From Plotosus lineatus (Eukaryota > Chordata > Actinopteri > Siluriformes > Plotosidae): a DNA stretch of 64,000 nt. Shown piece after piece: positions 28,140-38,956 of the stretch (the first letter of the stretch is position 1; each line of letters begins with the position of its first letter). Under the pieces are notes generated by a model. The model was not told where the DNA came from, did no database searches, and saw nothing but the letters and a program-made list of their open reading frames with translations. Location of the stretch: positions 81,640,050 through 81,704,049 of the forward strand of contig CM045729.1 of the NCBI GenBank assembly GCA_024760905.1. Reading direction: 5' to 3'. A program made the position numbers and the translations under genes.

Positions 28140-31100
28140 GAACTTCTGCCCATGGAGCCTGGAAAGGAGACATGGGTCCGCCCTCCCATGGACCCACCAC
28201 CCGTGGGAGGAGTTTTAGGGGTCGGGTGCAGTGTGAGTTGGGTGGCAGCCAAAGGCATGGGTTCTGTCGGACTGATCCTCGACTACTTACTCTGACCCTC
28301 GGGACATGGAATGTCACCTCTCTCGTGGGGAAGGAGCCTGATCTGGTGTATGAGGTGGCGAGATACCAACTAGATGTAGTCGGGCTCACCTCAACGCATA
28401 GCTTGGGCTCTGGAACCATCCATCTCAAGAGAGGCTGGACCTTATTTTATTCTGGAGTTGCTCATGGAGAGAGGCAGCGAGCCGGTGTGGTATTCTTGTT
28501 GACCCCCGTCTGGGTGCCCAAATGTTGGGGTTCTCCCTGGTTGATGAAAGGGTAGCTTCCCTCTGGCTTCGGGTGGGGGACGGGTCCTGACTGTTATTTG
28601 TGCTTATGCACCAAATGACAGTTCAGAGTACCCACCCTTTTTGGAGTCTTTGGGTGGGGTGTTGGAGAATGCTCCCCCGGGAGACTCACTCGTTGTCTTG
28701 GGAGACTTCAACGCTCATGTGGGCAACGATAGTGTGACCTGGAAGGGTGTGATCGGTGGGCACGGCCTGTTCAGTCTGAACCCGAATGGTGTTTCATTGT
28801 TAGTCTTCTGTGCTCGTCACAGTTTGTCGATCACGAACACCATGTTCGAACATAAGTGTGCCCATAAGTGCACTTGGCACCAAAACACCCTAGGTCGGAG
28901 TTCGATTATTGACTTTGTAGTCGTGTCATTGGACTTGTGACCATATTCTCTGGACACTCAGGTGAAGACAGGAGCTGAGCTGTCTACCGATCACTACCTG
29001 GTGGTGAGTTGGCTTCGGTGGTTGAGGAGGCTGCCTTCCAGACCTGGCAGGCCCATGCGTGTAATCAGGGTCTTCTGAGAACGTTTGGCGGAGTCCCCTG
29101 TCTGAGAGGCCTTTAACTCCCACCTCCGGCAGAGCTACAACCACGTCCCAGAGGAGGCAGGGACATGGAATCCGAATGGGCCATGTTTCGTGCCTCCATA
29201 GCTGAGGCGGCATCCCATAGCTGTGGTGGTAAGGTCGTTGGTGCTTGTCCTGGCGGTAAACCCCGAACCTGGTGGTGGACACCTGCGGTGAAGGAGGCCG
29301 TCCAGCTGAAGAAGGAGGCCTATTGGGTTTTATTAGCCTGTGGGACTCCTGAGGCAGCAAACAGGTACTGGCAGGCCAAACGTGCTGCAGCCAAGGCTGT
29401 CACAGATGCAAAATCTGGGGTGTGGGAGGAATTTGGTGAGGGCCTGGAGAGTGATTATCGGTTGGCCCCAAAAAGGTTTTGGACCGCCATTTGATGCCTT
29501 CGAAGGAGGAAGCAGTTGTCCACAAACACTGTCTACAGTCGAGGTGGGGAGCTGCTTACCTCGACTGGGGATGTCATTAAGGGGTGGAGGGAATACTTTG
29601 AGAACCTCCTCAATCCTACCAACACACCCTCTGTGGAAGAGGAAGACCCTGGGGGTTTGGGTGGGGGTCCACCCTTCACTGGAGTGGAGGTCAATGAGGC
29701 TGTCAAAAAACTCCTCGGTGGTCGAGCTCCGGGGTTGGATGAGATCAGCCCGGAATATGTCAGGGCTCTGGATGCAAGAGGATTGTCTTGGTTGACGCAT
29801 CTCTCCAACATCGCGTGGTCATCGGAGGCTGTATCTCTGGATTGGCAAACTGGGGTGGTGGTCCCGATTTTTAAGAAGGGGGACCGGAGGGTGTGTTCCA
29901 ATTATTGGGGAATCACACTCCTCAGCCTACCTGGGAAAGTCTATGCAGGGGTACTAGAGAGGAGGACCCGACCTATAGTCGAACCTCGAATTCAGGAGGA
30001 ACAATGTGGTTTTCGTCCTGGCCGCAGCACTCTTGACCAACTCTATACCCTTCACAGGATTCTGGAGGGGGCATGGGAGTTTGTCCAATCTGTCCACATG
30101 TGCTTTGTGGATTTGGAGTTGGCTTTCGACCGTGTCCCTCGAACAATCTTGTGGGGTGTGCTCCGAGAGTACGGCATTTCGGACCCGTTGCTATGGGCCA
30201 TTCGGTCGCTGTATCATTGGAGCCAGAGTTTGGTCCGTAGTAGCAATAACAGGTCGAATTCGTTTCCAGTGGGAGTTGGAGTCCGCCAAGGCTGTCCTTT
30301 GTCACCGATTCTGATCATAATTTTTATGGACAGAATTTCTAGGCGCAGTCGAGGCATTGAGGGGTTCTGGTTTGGTGGCCATTGGATCTTGTCTCTGCTT
30401 TTTGCAGATGATGTTGTCCTTCTGGCTTCATCAAGCCAAGACCTCCAGCTCTCATTTGAGCAATTTGCAGCCGAGTGCGAAGCATCAGGATGAGGATCAG
30501 TACCTCAATGTCTGAGGCCATGGTTCTCAGTCGGACAAGGGTGAAATGCACCCTCCGGGTCGGGAATGACGTCCTGCCCCAAGTGGAGGAGTTTAAGTAT
30601 CTTGGGGTCTTGTTCACGAGTGAGGGAAGGATGGAGCAGGAGATCGACAGACGGATTGCTGCAGCCTCTGCTGTTAAGCGGAGCCTGTACCGGTCCATCG
30701 TGGTGAAGAAGGAGCTGAGCCGCAAGGCGAAGCTCTCAATTTACCAGTCGATCTACATTCCAACCCTCACCTATGGTCACGAGATTTGGGTAGTGACCGA
30801 AAGAACAAGATCGCGGATACAAGCGGCTGAAATGAGCTTCCTTCGCCGGGTGGAGGGGCTCTCCCTTAGTGATAAGGTGAGAAGCTCTACCATCCATGGA
30901 GAGCTCAAAGTAGATCCGCTGCTCCTTCACATTGAGAGGGGCCAGTTGAGGTGGCTCGGATATCTGGTTAGAATGCCTCCCGGACACCACCCTGGTGTGG
31001 TGTTTCAGGCATGTCCAACCGGGAAGAGACCCCGGGGTCGACCTAGAACACGCTGGCGGGATTATGTCTCTCAGCTTGTCTGGGACCACCTCGGTGTCCC

Positions 31101-31202
31101 CCCCAGGAGAGTTGGCTGTGGAGAGGGACGTCTTGACTTCTTTGCTTAGGTTGCTGCCCCCGCGACCTGACCCTGGACTTAGCAGAAGATGATGATGATG
31201 AT
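28140..31202 (+). mobile_element. Rex3 (RTE clade) LINE, near full length
   Basis: About 3.06 kb, broken over five frames. The APE endonuclease begins LTLGTWNVTSLVGKEPDLVY (about 28,292) and continues with [13 protein letters not shown] (about 28,690). RT spans 29,516-30,493 (CGFRPGRSTLDQLYTLHRIL, GVRQGCPLSPILIIIFMDRI, LLFADDVVLLASSSQDL). The C-terminal part is 30,475-31,149 (VEEFKYLGVLFTSEGRMEQE .. RWLGYLVRMPPG). It contains TGGCAAACTGGGGTGGTGGT and CTGTCCTTTGTCACCG, sites familiar from Rex3 surveys in fish. The tail is (GATGAT)n, with AATAATGATCTG at 28,128 and 31,203 as target duplication. Unit 2 has the unoccupied site at about 53,153. Confidence 0.92.
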
Positions 31203-31506
31203 AATAATGATCTGAAATATCATCAGATTTTCACACAAGTCCTAAAAGTAGTGATAGAGAGAACCCAGTGAATTGAATGAAGCAAAATATTTTACTTGGT
31301 AATTTAATTACAACTAGTGTCACTTAAGGACGGACTCGGCTGATGACGACTCGGAGTAACACGGCCTGTTAAAAATTTTCAAAAATTATTAAAAATATAC
31401 TTTTCCTGTTGATGAGTCACAGCCGAAACAAAATCGCTGAGTTGTGAGTGTGTGCGTATGTTCACAATTCCCCAGTGTAGGCACCATCTACCATCCCACC
31501 TCCTGA

Positions 31507-31549
<43 letters not shown>
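31507..31549. repeat. (CA)n microsatellite
   Basis: About 21 CA units inside the Tc1-like element. The unit-2 partner is 53,456-53,506. Confidence 0.95.
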
Positions 31550-31890
31550 CTCAGTCGGAAGTCTACCACGCTGCTAACCAGTTTATGCAAATGTTCCCTT
31601 CAATTTTCTAAGTTAATTACAAGGAATAAAATAACTTCATCCCTTCATGATGACTGGAGAATGTAAAACTACAAATTTGAAGAAGCTCCTAAAAAGCAAC
31701 AGAAAGAAATCAACCTAGATATGAAAATATATGTATGCAATACAGTAGTCTACTGCACAAATACAAACCAAGCAAAATGTCTACGAATGCAGGGTTCGTT
31801 TAATGACGGAATCGCTTAACGACCGGTCTACAGAACTAGTTGTATTGAGAAAAATTCTGCAATATTATATATCTGAGTGGCAAAAGCTTG

Positions 31891-32007
31891 GATGCCACGT
31901 CGGATGCCCTTCCTGACACAACCCTTTGCATTTCTCCAGGCTTGGGACCGGCATAAGGGGAAGAGACACTGGTTAGTGCCCCCCCCTTCCGCCTCAAGGC
32001 TGCATTC
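31891..32007 (-). mobile_element. Solo RTE LINE 5' end
   Basis: On the minus strand it starts GAATGCAGCCTTGAGGC, continues CACTAACCAGTGTCTCTTCC and GGTCCCAAGCCTGGAGAAAT, and ends near GGAAGGGCATCCGACGTGG. This is the first 117 bp of the RTE LINE, seen also at 44,744 downwards. Unit 2 has only CAAACC at this place (about 53,868). Confidence 0.8.
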
Positions 32008-33069
32008 TTTGATTTTAGTATACATACTCTGATTTCCTACCTTAGTCCCGAAATGTGCACAGTAAGATAATATTCATTATAATTCATTCATTTTCTGAAC
32101 CGCTTAATTTAGGGTAATGGGGAGGCTGGTGCACATCTCAGTCGACTCTGGATGAAGGCAAAGTCCACCGCAATGCTACCATGCACATCACTGTTGTTCA
32201 GTGTTCCCCTGATTGTGAACTCATTAACATCTACATTAGCCAATGCGAGAGCTGCCTTCAATTGTTTGGAAGTCCTAGTGGCTCTGAGGTCCTTTACGTT
32301 TGTGGGGCCAACACATATTTACAGTAGCATGTCGTGGCACAAACAAAGGAGATTTATGAAGCCCTTAGAAAGATTTCTGATGATCGTCTGGCTGGAAAAG
32401 GAACAAAACCATTTCTAAAGAGTATGGACTTCACCAATCCATATAAGATTGCGTATGAATGGAGGAAATTTAAGACCATCATTATCCTCTCCAGGAGTGG
32501 TCGACCAACTAAGATGAATCCAAAAACCAAGGTGGCAACACAAACGTAAAGGACCTCAGAGCCACTAGGACTTCCAAAGAATTGAAGGCAGCTCTCGCAT
32601 TGGCTAATGTTGATGTTCATGAGTTCACAATCATGACCAGTTCTCTCATGGATTGAAAACACCTGATTTGAATTTCACCTTCAAATTACCCGCCAATCAT
32701 AGAGATTCACAAACTTTTGCTACTCACAGATATGTAAGATTGAATCATTTCCTTCAATTCATGAACGAGTACATTTTTGTCTGATTGATTTAACTGGGCT
32801 CGTTATTTACTTTTAATACATATACAAAAAAATCTGATGAGGTTTCAGTTCATATTTATGCAGAAATGTATATAATTCTTAACCACCGCTAATGTATAAA
32901 GTTCTTTCAAGCACAAGTGTACAGATGAAGGTTATATGCTTGAACAAAACTGCAAGGAAAATGTATTTACTCATTCATTCATTTTCTCGGCAAATAAATC
33001 ACCAGAGTCCCAACTTGCATTCAGCAACAATAAATTCTTCTATAAATTATTCTATTATTATAAAATCTT

Positions 33070-33071
33070 CT

Positions 33072-33133
<62 letters not shown>

Positions 33134-33145
33134 ACTCTCTCTCTC

Positions 33146-33178
<33 letters not shown>
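33070..33178. repeat. Compound (CT)n(GT)n microsatellite
   Basis: (CT)n of about 70 bp followed by (GT)n of about 30 bp. Its unit-2 partner (55,478-55,567) has about 5 CT units and about 39 GT units. Confidence 0.95.
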
Positions 33179-33179
<1 letters not shown>

Positions 33180-33180
<1 letters not shown>

Positions 33181-35690
33181 AGGTAAACATTCTGCATCTG
33201 GAAGAAGATAAAGATCTTTATTGTCAACTGTTGCCTGAACAATGAAAATCAGTTTAGCATCTCTTTGTTTAGCAGCAATTATAAAAAGAAAATACACAAA
33301 AAACAACAAGGAACCACACTAAGTTATACACAAGCATATACCTACACTCACATATCTATACATCCACATATAGACACACAGACACACAAATATCCCATAT
33401 ACACCTATCTATTCACATATTCACAGGTTTCAAGACTACACACATATTCACACATTCACACATATACAGGGATGAATGATATGTCAGAGGTGCCTGATAT
33501 GCATAAGGTAAAAGGAAGACATTTTAGTTTTAAGGTGCTAAAATGTTCTGATGCTCAAGACTTGCTCTAAACATGAGCATTGCACTTAAACATGAGTATT
33601 GTACTGTTCAGGAAGTTGGTTTGAATTATGGTTATTCAGTCAGTGTATGTGATGATGGTGGTGATGGTCGTGTTGGTGTTGGTGACATGTTTAACAGTTT
33701 GTGAGTGAAAGCTGTTCTTGAGTTTGTAAGTTTTTGCTTTTCGTGTCTGTACTTTTTTTCAGAGGGTGGGGGGCATGTCCAGGGTGTGTGTGGTCCCTGA
33801 TAATTCCACTAGCTCTTCTCTGAAGTCTGTCGATGTAAACGTCACTGAGCAGAGTAGTGTAGTTCCAATTACCCCGCTCTGCCATTCTCACCACCCACCG
33901 CAAGGTCTTCCTGTGCAGTCCAGCTGCTTGTGGTCCAGGTGAAGTCAGCAGAGATGTGGACTCCAAGAAATTAAAGCACTCCACCCTCTCGACCTCATCT
34001 CCATCAGTGTCAAAGGCAGAGTGCTCAGTTTGTTTTGATTTTCTGAAGTCCATTGTCATCTCCTTGATTTTAGATGTGTTAGGCTCCAAATTGTTATTGT
34101 TGCACATTCGCCACAGATGCAGTTTCTCCTCCCTGTAGGCTGACTCATTGCCCTCTGTAATCAAGTCTATGTTGGGGGTGTCGTAGGTGAATTTGAGAAA
34201 GTTCAAAGTGAGAAAGTTCAGTATCCAGGTGCACAGTGATCTCCCTGAGTCCAGATTGCCCAACTTCCAAACCAGCTTATGAAGTTAGATTATGTTTAAA
34301 GTGGAGCTGAAGTCTATGAACAGTATCCTCACATAGGATTTTCTGCTGTTCAGGTGTGTGAGGGCTGTGTGGAGGGCTGCATTGATGGCATTCTCTGTGG
34401 AACTGTTTGCTTTGTATGCAAACTGATGTGGATCAAGAACAGCAGCGATGGCAGCCTTGATGTGAGAGGATAAGTCCCTCAAAACATTGGTGATGATGGG
34501 GGTTAGTGAAACTGGGAGGTAGTCGTTTAGGCAGCTTTCTGTGCTTTTCTTAGGCACTGGTATGGTGGCAGTTTTGAGGAAGATGGAAATCATACTGGAG
34601 TAGTGAGAGGTGAAGATGATGTTAAAAAACCCTTACTAGTTTATCTGCACTTGCTTTAAGTACCCTTCCTGTTACTCCATCTGGACCAGTAGCTTTTCTC
34701 ACACTGACTCTCCGTGGGGTGGCTCTGATCTGGTGCTGCTGCTGCTGCTGCTGGATGGAGTTGTTGGATGCCCTCCCCTCTGGAAAAGCAGGGTAGGTGT
34801 ACATATCTCTGCTGTGTTGGTTGAAGGAAACAAAGAACTCGTTCAGGGTACCCAGTAAGGTGCTGTCCTAGGGGTATGCTGACGTGTGCATGTCCTTGTT
34901 ACCAGTGAGTGTCTTGATCCCCTTCCACATGTTTCTGGAGTTGTTTTGATCAAAGTACTCTTTGGTGAGTTGTTTATAGTTGTGCTTCAGCTTCTTTGAT
35001 ACCTTTTCTAGGGGCCTGGTATGCCTCTTTGGAAGTCTGCTAGTCTGCTGACTTGAAAGCATCATGCCATGCTCTAAGCAGGGTGCACATTTCACTGTTG
35101 AACCAAAGTTTCTGGTTCGGGCACACTTTAGTTGTCTTTGTTGTGGTCACATTCACTGTACATTCGTTTATGTAGGAGAACACAGCTGATGTATGACCCT
35201 CCAGGTATGTCTCCTCTGTCTCATCTGCAAATATTTCCCAGGCTGTAGACTCAGAACAATCCTTTAGAGCTGTAGTTGCTTCATCAGTCAGCACCTGGAC
35301 TCTTTAACTGCTGGTCTTTGGCTACAGTGCAGCTCAGCCCTGCTATTACTGCACATGTGTACCTTCCAGGAGTCCCAGAAAGAAAAAATAATACACCCTC
35401 TTCTGTTTACTTTGGCACTGCCACCTACGTCCTTTTAGCAGGTGGATGGAGAGAGAGGTCCACAGGCTTGCGGAACTCTCCCGGTACGAAATTCCAGTTG
35501 CTATTGTTTCCGAATTTGGAGCAGTAATTTTCACGAACCATGAGCTCCGCTCTAATATACTGCACATGTATAGCTGCCAAAGACTGAGCCCAGAAAAGAA
35601 AAAAGAGAATATACAATAAAGAAAATAAAAAACACAGCTAAAATATGATGTCTCCCTACGCCGCCATATTGTCTAGTACCTGCTGATAAT
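33180..35690 (-). mobile_element. L2-clade LINE, internally deleted
   Basis: Minus strand, 5' to 3': a leader with FWAQSLAAIHVQYIRAELM (about 35,590), then a jump to CTVNVTTTKTTKVCPNQKLW (35,294-35,040). RT follows at 34,593-34,285 (PVPKKSTESCLNDYLPVSLT, LDPHQFAYKANSSTENAINA, ILFIDFSSTLNII), then a jump past the GAPQGCVLSP and FADDT motifs to ESAYREEKLHLWRMCNNNN and the C-terminal part (34,263-33,691, DRLQRRASGIIRDHTHPGH). Most of the endonuclease and the RT catalytic box are gone. The same deletions occur at 55,590-57,990, so they predate the segmental duplication. The 3' untranslated end reaches about 33,190. Confidence 0.85.
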
Positions 35691-35879
35691 CCTGCTTCTT
35701 CTGCTTTCTGGTTCCTGTGGTCCCTCCTGATGCTGGTTGGAGTTCTTATCTTGTAAGTCCCTCCTTACTGCTGATGAAGATCAATATGGACTTAGATGTT
35801 CACTCATACTGGGAAAATGACTTTTAATTGCTAATGATATAAATTCCAACAATTATTTAGGACTTACGGTGATTGTAAA

Positions 35880-36195
35880 ACCAACCGGTTGACATGTTGG
35901 ACTGCAATAAAGATTCTCATATTTGTTTTGTATCTTTATGGTTACATCCAAATGAGGATGGGTTTCCCTTTTGGATCTGGTTCCTCTCAAGGTTTCTTCC
36001 TCCCATCAACTGAGGCAGTGTTTTGTTGCCACTGTTGTCATGGACAAGGCTGATTAGGGAAGTGTAGGATTTGTAGAAAATGTTTAAACTCTTTTCCACT
36101 TTGTAAACTCCTACTTTAATGTGTAAAGCTGCCTGGCGACAATGTCTATTGTAAAAAGCACATCACAAATAAAACTGAAATGAATTACTCCTAAT
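35880..36195 (+). repeat. Dispersed teleost repeat, 3' LINE-like end
   Basis: Contains GGATCTGGTTCCTCTCAAGG, TTTCTTCCTCCCATCAACTG and ACAAATAAAACTGAAATGAA, a sequence pattern common at the end of fish interspersed repeats. The unit-2 partner is 58,210-58,510. I cannot assign the family safely. Confidence 0.5.
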
Positions 36196-36199
36196 TACA

Positions 36200-36525
36200 A
36201 TCATGGAAAGGTGGGTGTCCATCTCAGCTAACTCTGTGTGAAGGTGGGGTACACAATGAACAGCTCTCCAAGAGATTGTCGGGCCAAAACCCATACAATT
36301 ATTCACTCTCACATTTTTGGGAAAATTGGAACCACCAATCAGCTAATTGTACATGTTTTTGGACTGGGGAGGAAACCGGAGTACCCGGAGGAAACCCGTA
36401 CAAGCACAGAGGGAGAACGTGCAAACTCCACACAGAAACTCCCTGCGTCCACGAATCAAACTTGGAACCTTCTTACTGTGAGGTTAATATGTTAACCACA
36501 GCGCCACCATGCTGTCTACAAGGAA
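36200..36525 (-). mobile_element. SINE-B, minus
   Basis: Inverse SINE-B: CATGTTTTTGGACTGGGGAG, GGAAACCGGAGTACCCGGAG, GAACGTGCAAACTCCACACA, an inverse B box AATCAAACTTGGAACC, and an inverse head AACCACAGCGCCACCATGCT. The unit-2 partner is 58,520-58,845. Confidence 0.8.
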
Positions 36526-36790
36526 AATGTGTTTTTAAATAATTTATTCAACAAAAACTCTTAGAAAATATTATTTACTTCCTCACTGCTTAGACTGCTG
36601 CCCTGTGACAAAGTCAAGTGGTAGAAGATGATGATGATCATCATTATTTAATTCCATATAGAAGTAAGAAGCTCCTTTCCAATCTCTTTCTGATTACAGA
36701 CCTAAGCATTTTCACATCAATAGCTCTAAGACAGGTACCTGCAGGTAATGTGAAGAAAACCCAGTCTGTTCTCAGGTTGAATTTACTGGA

Positions 36791-37086
36791 TCATGTGCTT
36801 CTAATGTGATTACAACGACTATGTACATGCATGGACTGCAACAATGAGGACTCTGCTCTCGAAAAGGCATTTCTGCACACCTGAGGTTTGCCCAGCAGCA
36901 CCTTTATTCTCCCCAGTGTTATTAGGAAATGTTTTGTGCCCTGATAAAATAAAAGTAAATTATACATCACACAACACAAAATATATTTCACATACAGGGC
37001 AAATAAAATTATTCTTACATTGATGCTGTACGGTGGAGAGAGCATTGTTTGGGGCTGGTCTGATGCCTCAGGGTCTGGACCTTCAT
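36791..37086 (-). CDS. Two exon-like blocks, unrecognised protein end
   Basis: Exon 37,086-37,019 (68 nt) follows a good acceptor (TTCTCTTTCTCCTAG) and precedes GTAAGAAT. Read with a two-base carry-over it encodes EGPDPEASDQPQTMLSPPYS(IN). After an intron of 78 bp ending TTTTATTTTATCAG, 36,940-36,791 continues in frame for 49 residues (GTKHFLITLGRIKVLLGKPQ ..) to TGA. The same two blocks, splice signals and frame occur at 59,411-59,344 and 59,265-59,116, with the first block unchanged in protein. The acidic Pro-rich segment could be a cytoplasmic tail, but I do not recognise the family and no upstream domain was found. It may be the 3' end of a gene or a relic. Confidence 0.35.
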
Positions 37087-37427
37087 CTAGGAGAAAGAGA
37101 ATTCTCCAGTAAATCAGAGTATCCAACATGATAATGCCAGGGTGGTTGTACTGCTGGAGCTCAGTAAAAGCCAGGTAATGCAGCCGGACAGAGAGTTTAA
37201 ACATTGTAAATCTTCAGCAGAATCTTTTCAAAAAGGAAAAAGATCCTTTATCATAGTGTATTAAGAGCCTATTGGAAATACTGGAAATCAGTTGTTGTCT
37301 ACACGCTGACTGTCTGTAGCTTTTAGAGGAAACATTTCTCTGTAGAAAGTGTAAATCAGATGATTTTTTTGGAGCAGTTTATTTGGAAGAAATTGAAATT
37401 TGAAGGTAAACCATCAGTGTAATATTT

Positions 37428-37545
37428 TTATTTTGCCTCTGTGACCTTCAGAGTCTTTTCCCACGTTGGATTGAAACCCAGCTGCTTGTGCGTCCATTGT
37501 CCTTCAGGTAAAAAGATATATGCAAACCACTCTGTCCCTTTTGTC
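37428..37545 (-). CDS. Terminal exon-like block, unrecognised
   Basis: After an acceptor (TTAATGTAAAGCAG), one base plus 38 codons to TAA: TKGTEWFAYIFLPEGQWTHK then QLGFNPTWEKTLKVTEAK. The paralogue at 59,873-59,756 is open in the same frame with four residue changes (W6R, I10V, Q16R, W29R, counting from the first Thr). A third copy at about 15 kb is broken. Conservation of frame and acceptor suggests a real last exon of a small gene family, but I do not know the family and cannot connect it to the start exon at 37,911. Confidence 0.4.
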
Positions 37546-37902
37546 CTGCTTTACATTAACTCCAATTCAGAATGAATCACAATGACAGACACACAACCTC
37601 GTCAGAGGACAAATGTTTACACGACCCGAGGTCATGACATTCAGTTTGGTTATACACTGCCGACGTTTCTTTAATACATTTTAAATACAGCAAAATGTGA
37701 ATGTTATAACAGAGTAAAATTTACTTTCGTGACAGCTACAGTTTCCTTCATCACTCCGAGCACAGAGACACACAGACAGACAGGTGGATTGTGGAAGGTC
37801 TATGTGTTTCTGCAGTATCAGCCGCACATCAGTTAAATATATATATATATACTGTATATAAATATACAGAGATTCGGTGAGTCTAAAAGTATAAGTACTC
37901 AC

Positions 37903-37911
37903 TGCAGCCAT
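37903..37911 (-). CDS. Possible first coding exon (Met-Ala-Ala)
   Basis: On the minus strand CATCTCTTCATGGCTGCA is followed by the donor GTGAGTAC. About 85 bp of 5' leader (AGCTGTAACAGCGGAGACAG) lies upstream, with an AT-rich TATA-like stretch (TTATGAATATATTAG) beyond GGGCTCCTTTATTC. The same arrangement exists at 62,414-62,406, where the donor is GTGAGTGTAA. It looks like a promoter plus short first exon of the family whose last exon may be 37,428-37,545. Evidence is limited to conservation and splice consensus. Confidence 0.3.
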
Positions 37912-38110
37912 GAAGAGATGATCGGAATCTGTCTCCGCTGTTACAGCTCAGGACTCAGAGATCCAGGAGACTCAAAAGGGTGAGAAGAATAAAGGAGCCC
38001 AGAGATATTCATAACTAATATATTCATAACTAATAACTGCTTCTGTGTCAATGTCAAGGATAATATGACCTTAGTGAAGGTCTTGACATTGTTGAAGGAC
38101 TCTGGTGCAT

Positions 38111-38165
<55 letters not shown>

Positions 38166-38167
38166 CA

Positions 38168-38229
<62 letters not shown>
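38111..38229. repeat. Compound (CT)n(CA)n microsatellite
   Basis: (CT)n with CTAT interruptions, then (CA)n of about 58 bp. Partner in unit 2: 62,601-62,713, where the CT part is longer and the CA part shorter. Confidence 0.95.
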
Positions 38230-38231
<2 letters not shown>

Positions 38232-38233
<2 letters not shown>

Positions 38234-38585
38234 ATCCATTCATTCATTTTCCGAACCACTTACTCATAAGTAATGGTCACATGGATGTTGGAGCCCTTCT
38301 TGACCGACTCTAAGCAAATGCAGGGTACAACCTGAATAGTTTCAATTCATCGCAGCACAAATACACACTGTCATTTTAACTCACACTTAGAGGTAATTTA
38401 GAGTGGCCAGTTTGCCATTGTGTCTATCTTTGCATCGTGGAAGGAAACCAGAGAGGAGGAAACCCACAGGAACATAAGGAGAACACTCAAAATCCACAGA
38501 GAAACTTTCCAGGCACATGGGTCGAACCCAGGACCTTTGTGCCGTGGGGTGGGTGTGTTAATCACTTCATTACTGTGCCAGCATT
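38232..38585 (-). mobile_element. SINE-B, minus, diverged
   Basis: Begins with the inverse tail (CATTCATTTTCCGAACCACT), then AGAGGAGGAAACCCACAGGA, an inverse B box GGGTCGAACCCAGGACC and an inverse head. Partner in unit 2: 62,716-63,070. Confidence 0.75.
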
Positions 38586-38611
38586 TTCTTTTTTACAAAG
38601 TAAAACATTCA

Positions 38612-38774
38612 GTTGGCTGCAAAGTCGTCAGCGTGTTTCTGTCCCTTGCTAAAAAAAAAGGCTTGTGACAGGAAGGGCATCCGACGTAAAAACCTCTGCC
38701 AAATCAAACATGCGAATCAGATGATTCGCTGTGGCGACTCTCGAGTAAAAGGGAAAAAGCCGAAAGGAAGACAG
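38612..38774 (+). mobile_element. SINE-A, 5'-truncated, with 17-bp TSD
   Basis: ACAAAGTAAAACATTCA occurs at 38,595-38,611 and 38,775-38,791; the single unoccupied copy in unit 2 is 63,083-63,099. The 163-bp insert starts at GTTGGCTGCAAAGTCGTCAG, inside the SINE body, and keeps the whole RTE-like tail (GAATCAGATGATTCGCTGTG, AAGCCGAAAGGAAGACAGAC). The tRNA head is lost, consistent with abortive reverse transcription primed at the 3' end. Confidence 0.93.
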
Positions 38775-38956
38775 ACAAAGTAAAACATTCATCAGTGTAA
38801 AAACTTCCAAGTTGCACTCATTTCAATTAAAAAGAAATGTTTACATTAGTGTAAAAACTTTATTAAATGTTGATATGGTTGAAATTACTATCTCAAGTGC
38901 ATTTGTCAGAAAGTGTTGTCATTCATTCATTCATTTTCTGTAACCACAAGGGCAGA

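Larger units (their letters stand above)
28080..32921. mobile_element. Tc1-like transposon interrupted by several insertions
   Basis: Left terminal repeat CCAGAGGTTTGTAAACCTTA at 28,082 and right end ACTTGTGCTTGAAAG (inverse) at about 32,906-32,921. Arms of roughly 220 bp share, in inverted orientation, the words for TTTCTGCATAAATATG and CACAAGTCCTAAAAGTAGTG. Transposase remains are at 32,334-32,549 (AYEWRKFKTIIILSRSGRPT). Interruptions are Rex3 (28,140-31,202), (CA)n (31,507-31,549), an RTE 5' piece (31,891-32,007) and a SINE-B tail (32,085-32,150). An inverted rearrangement affects 32,206-32,635. The unit-2 partner is 53,098-55,321. Confidence 0.75.

Noticed and set aside
33691..34263. A 190-residue open frame that could be taken for a host gene
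   Set aside because: Sequence such as ESAYREEKLHLW and RRASGIIRDHTHPGH matches the C-terminal part of L2-clade ORF2, and the same frame lies at 56,091-56,663 in the duplicate.
37681..37911. Cys-rich frame (CLSVCLCARSDEGNCSC) as a second exon after Met-Ala-Ala
   Set aside because: The proposed exon differs in length by 2 nt between the two units, which would break the frame in one of them, and its donor is weak.
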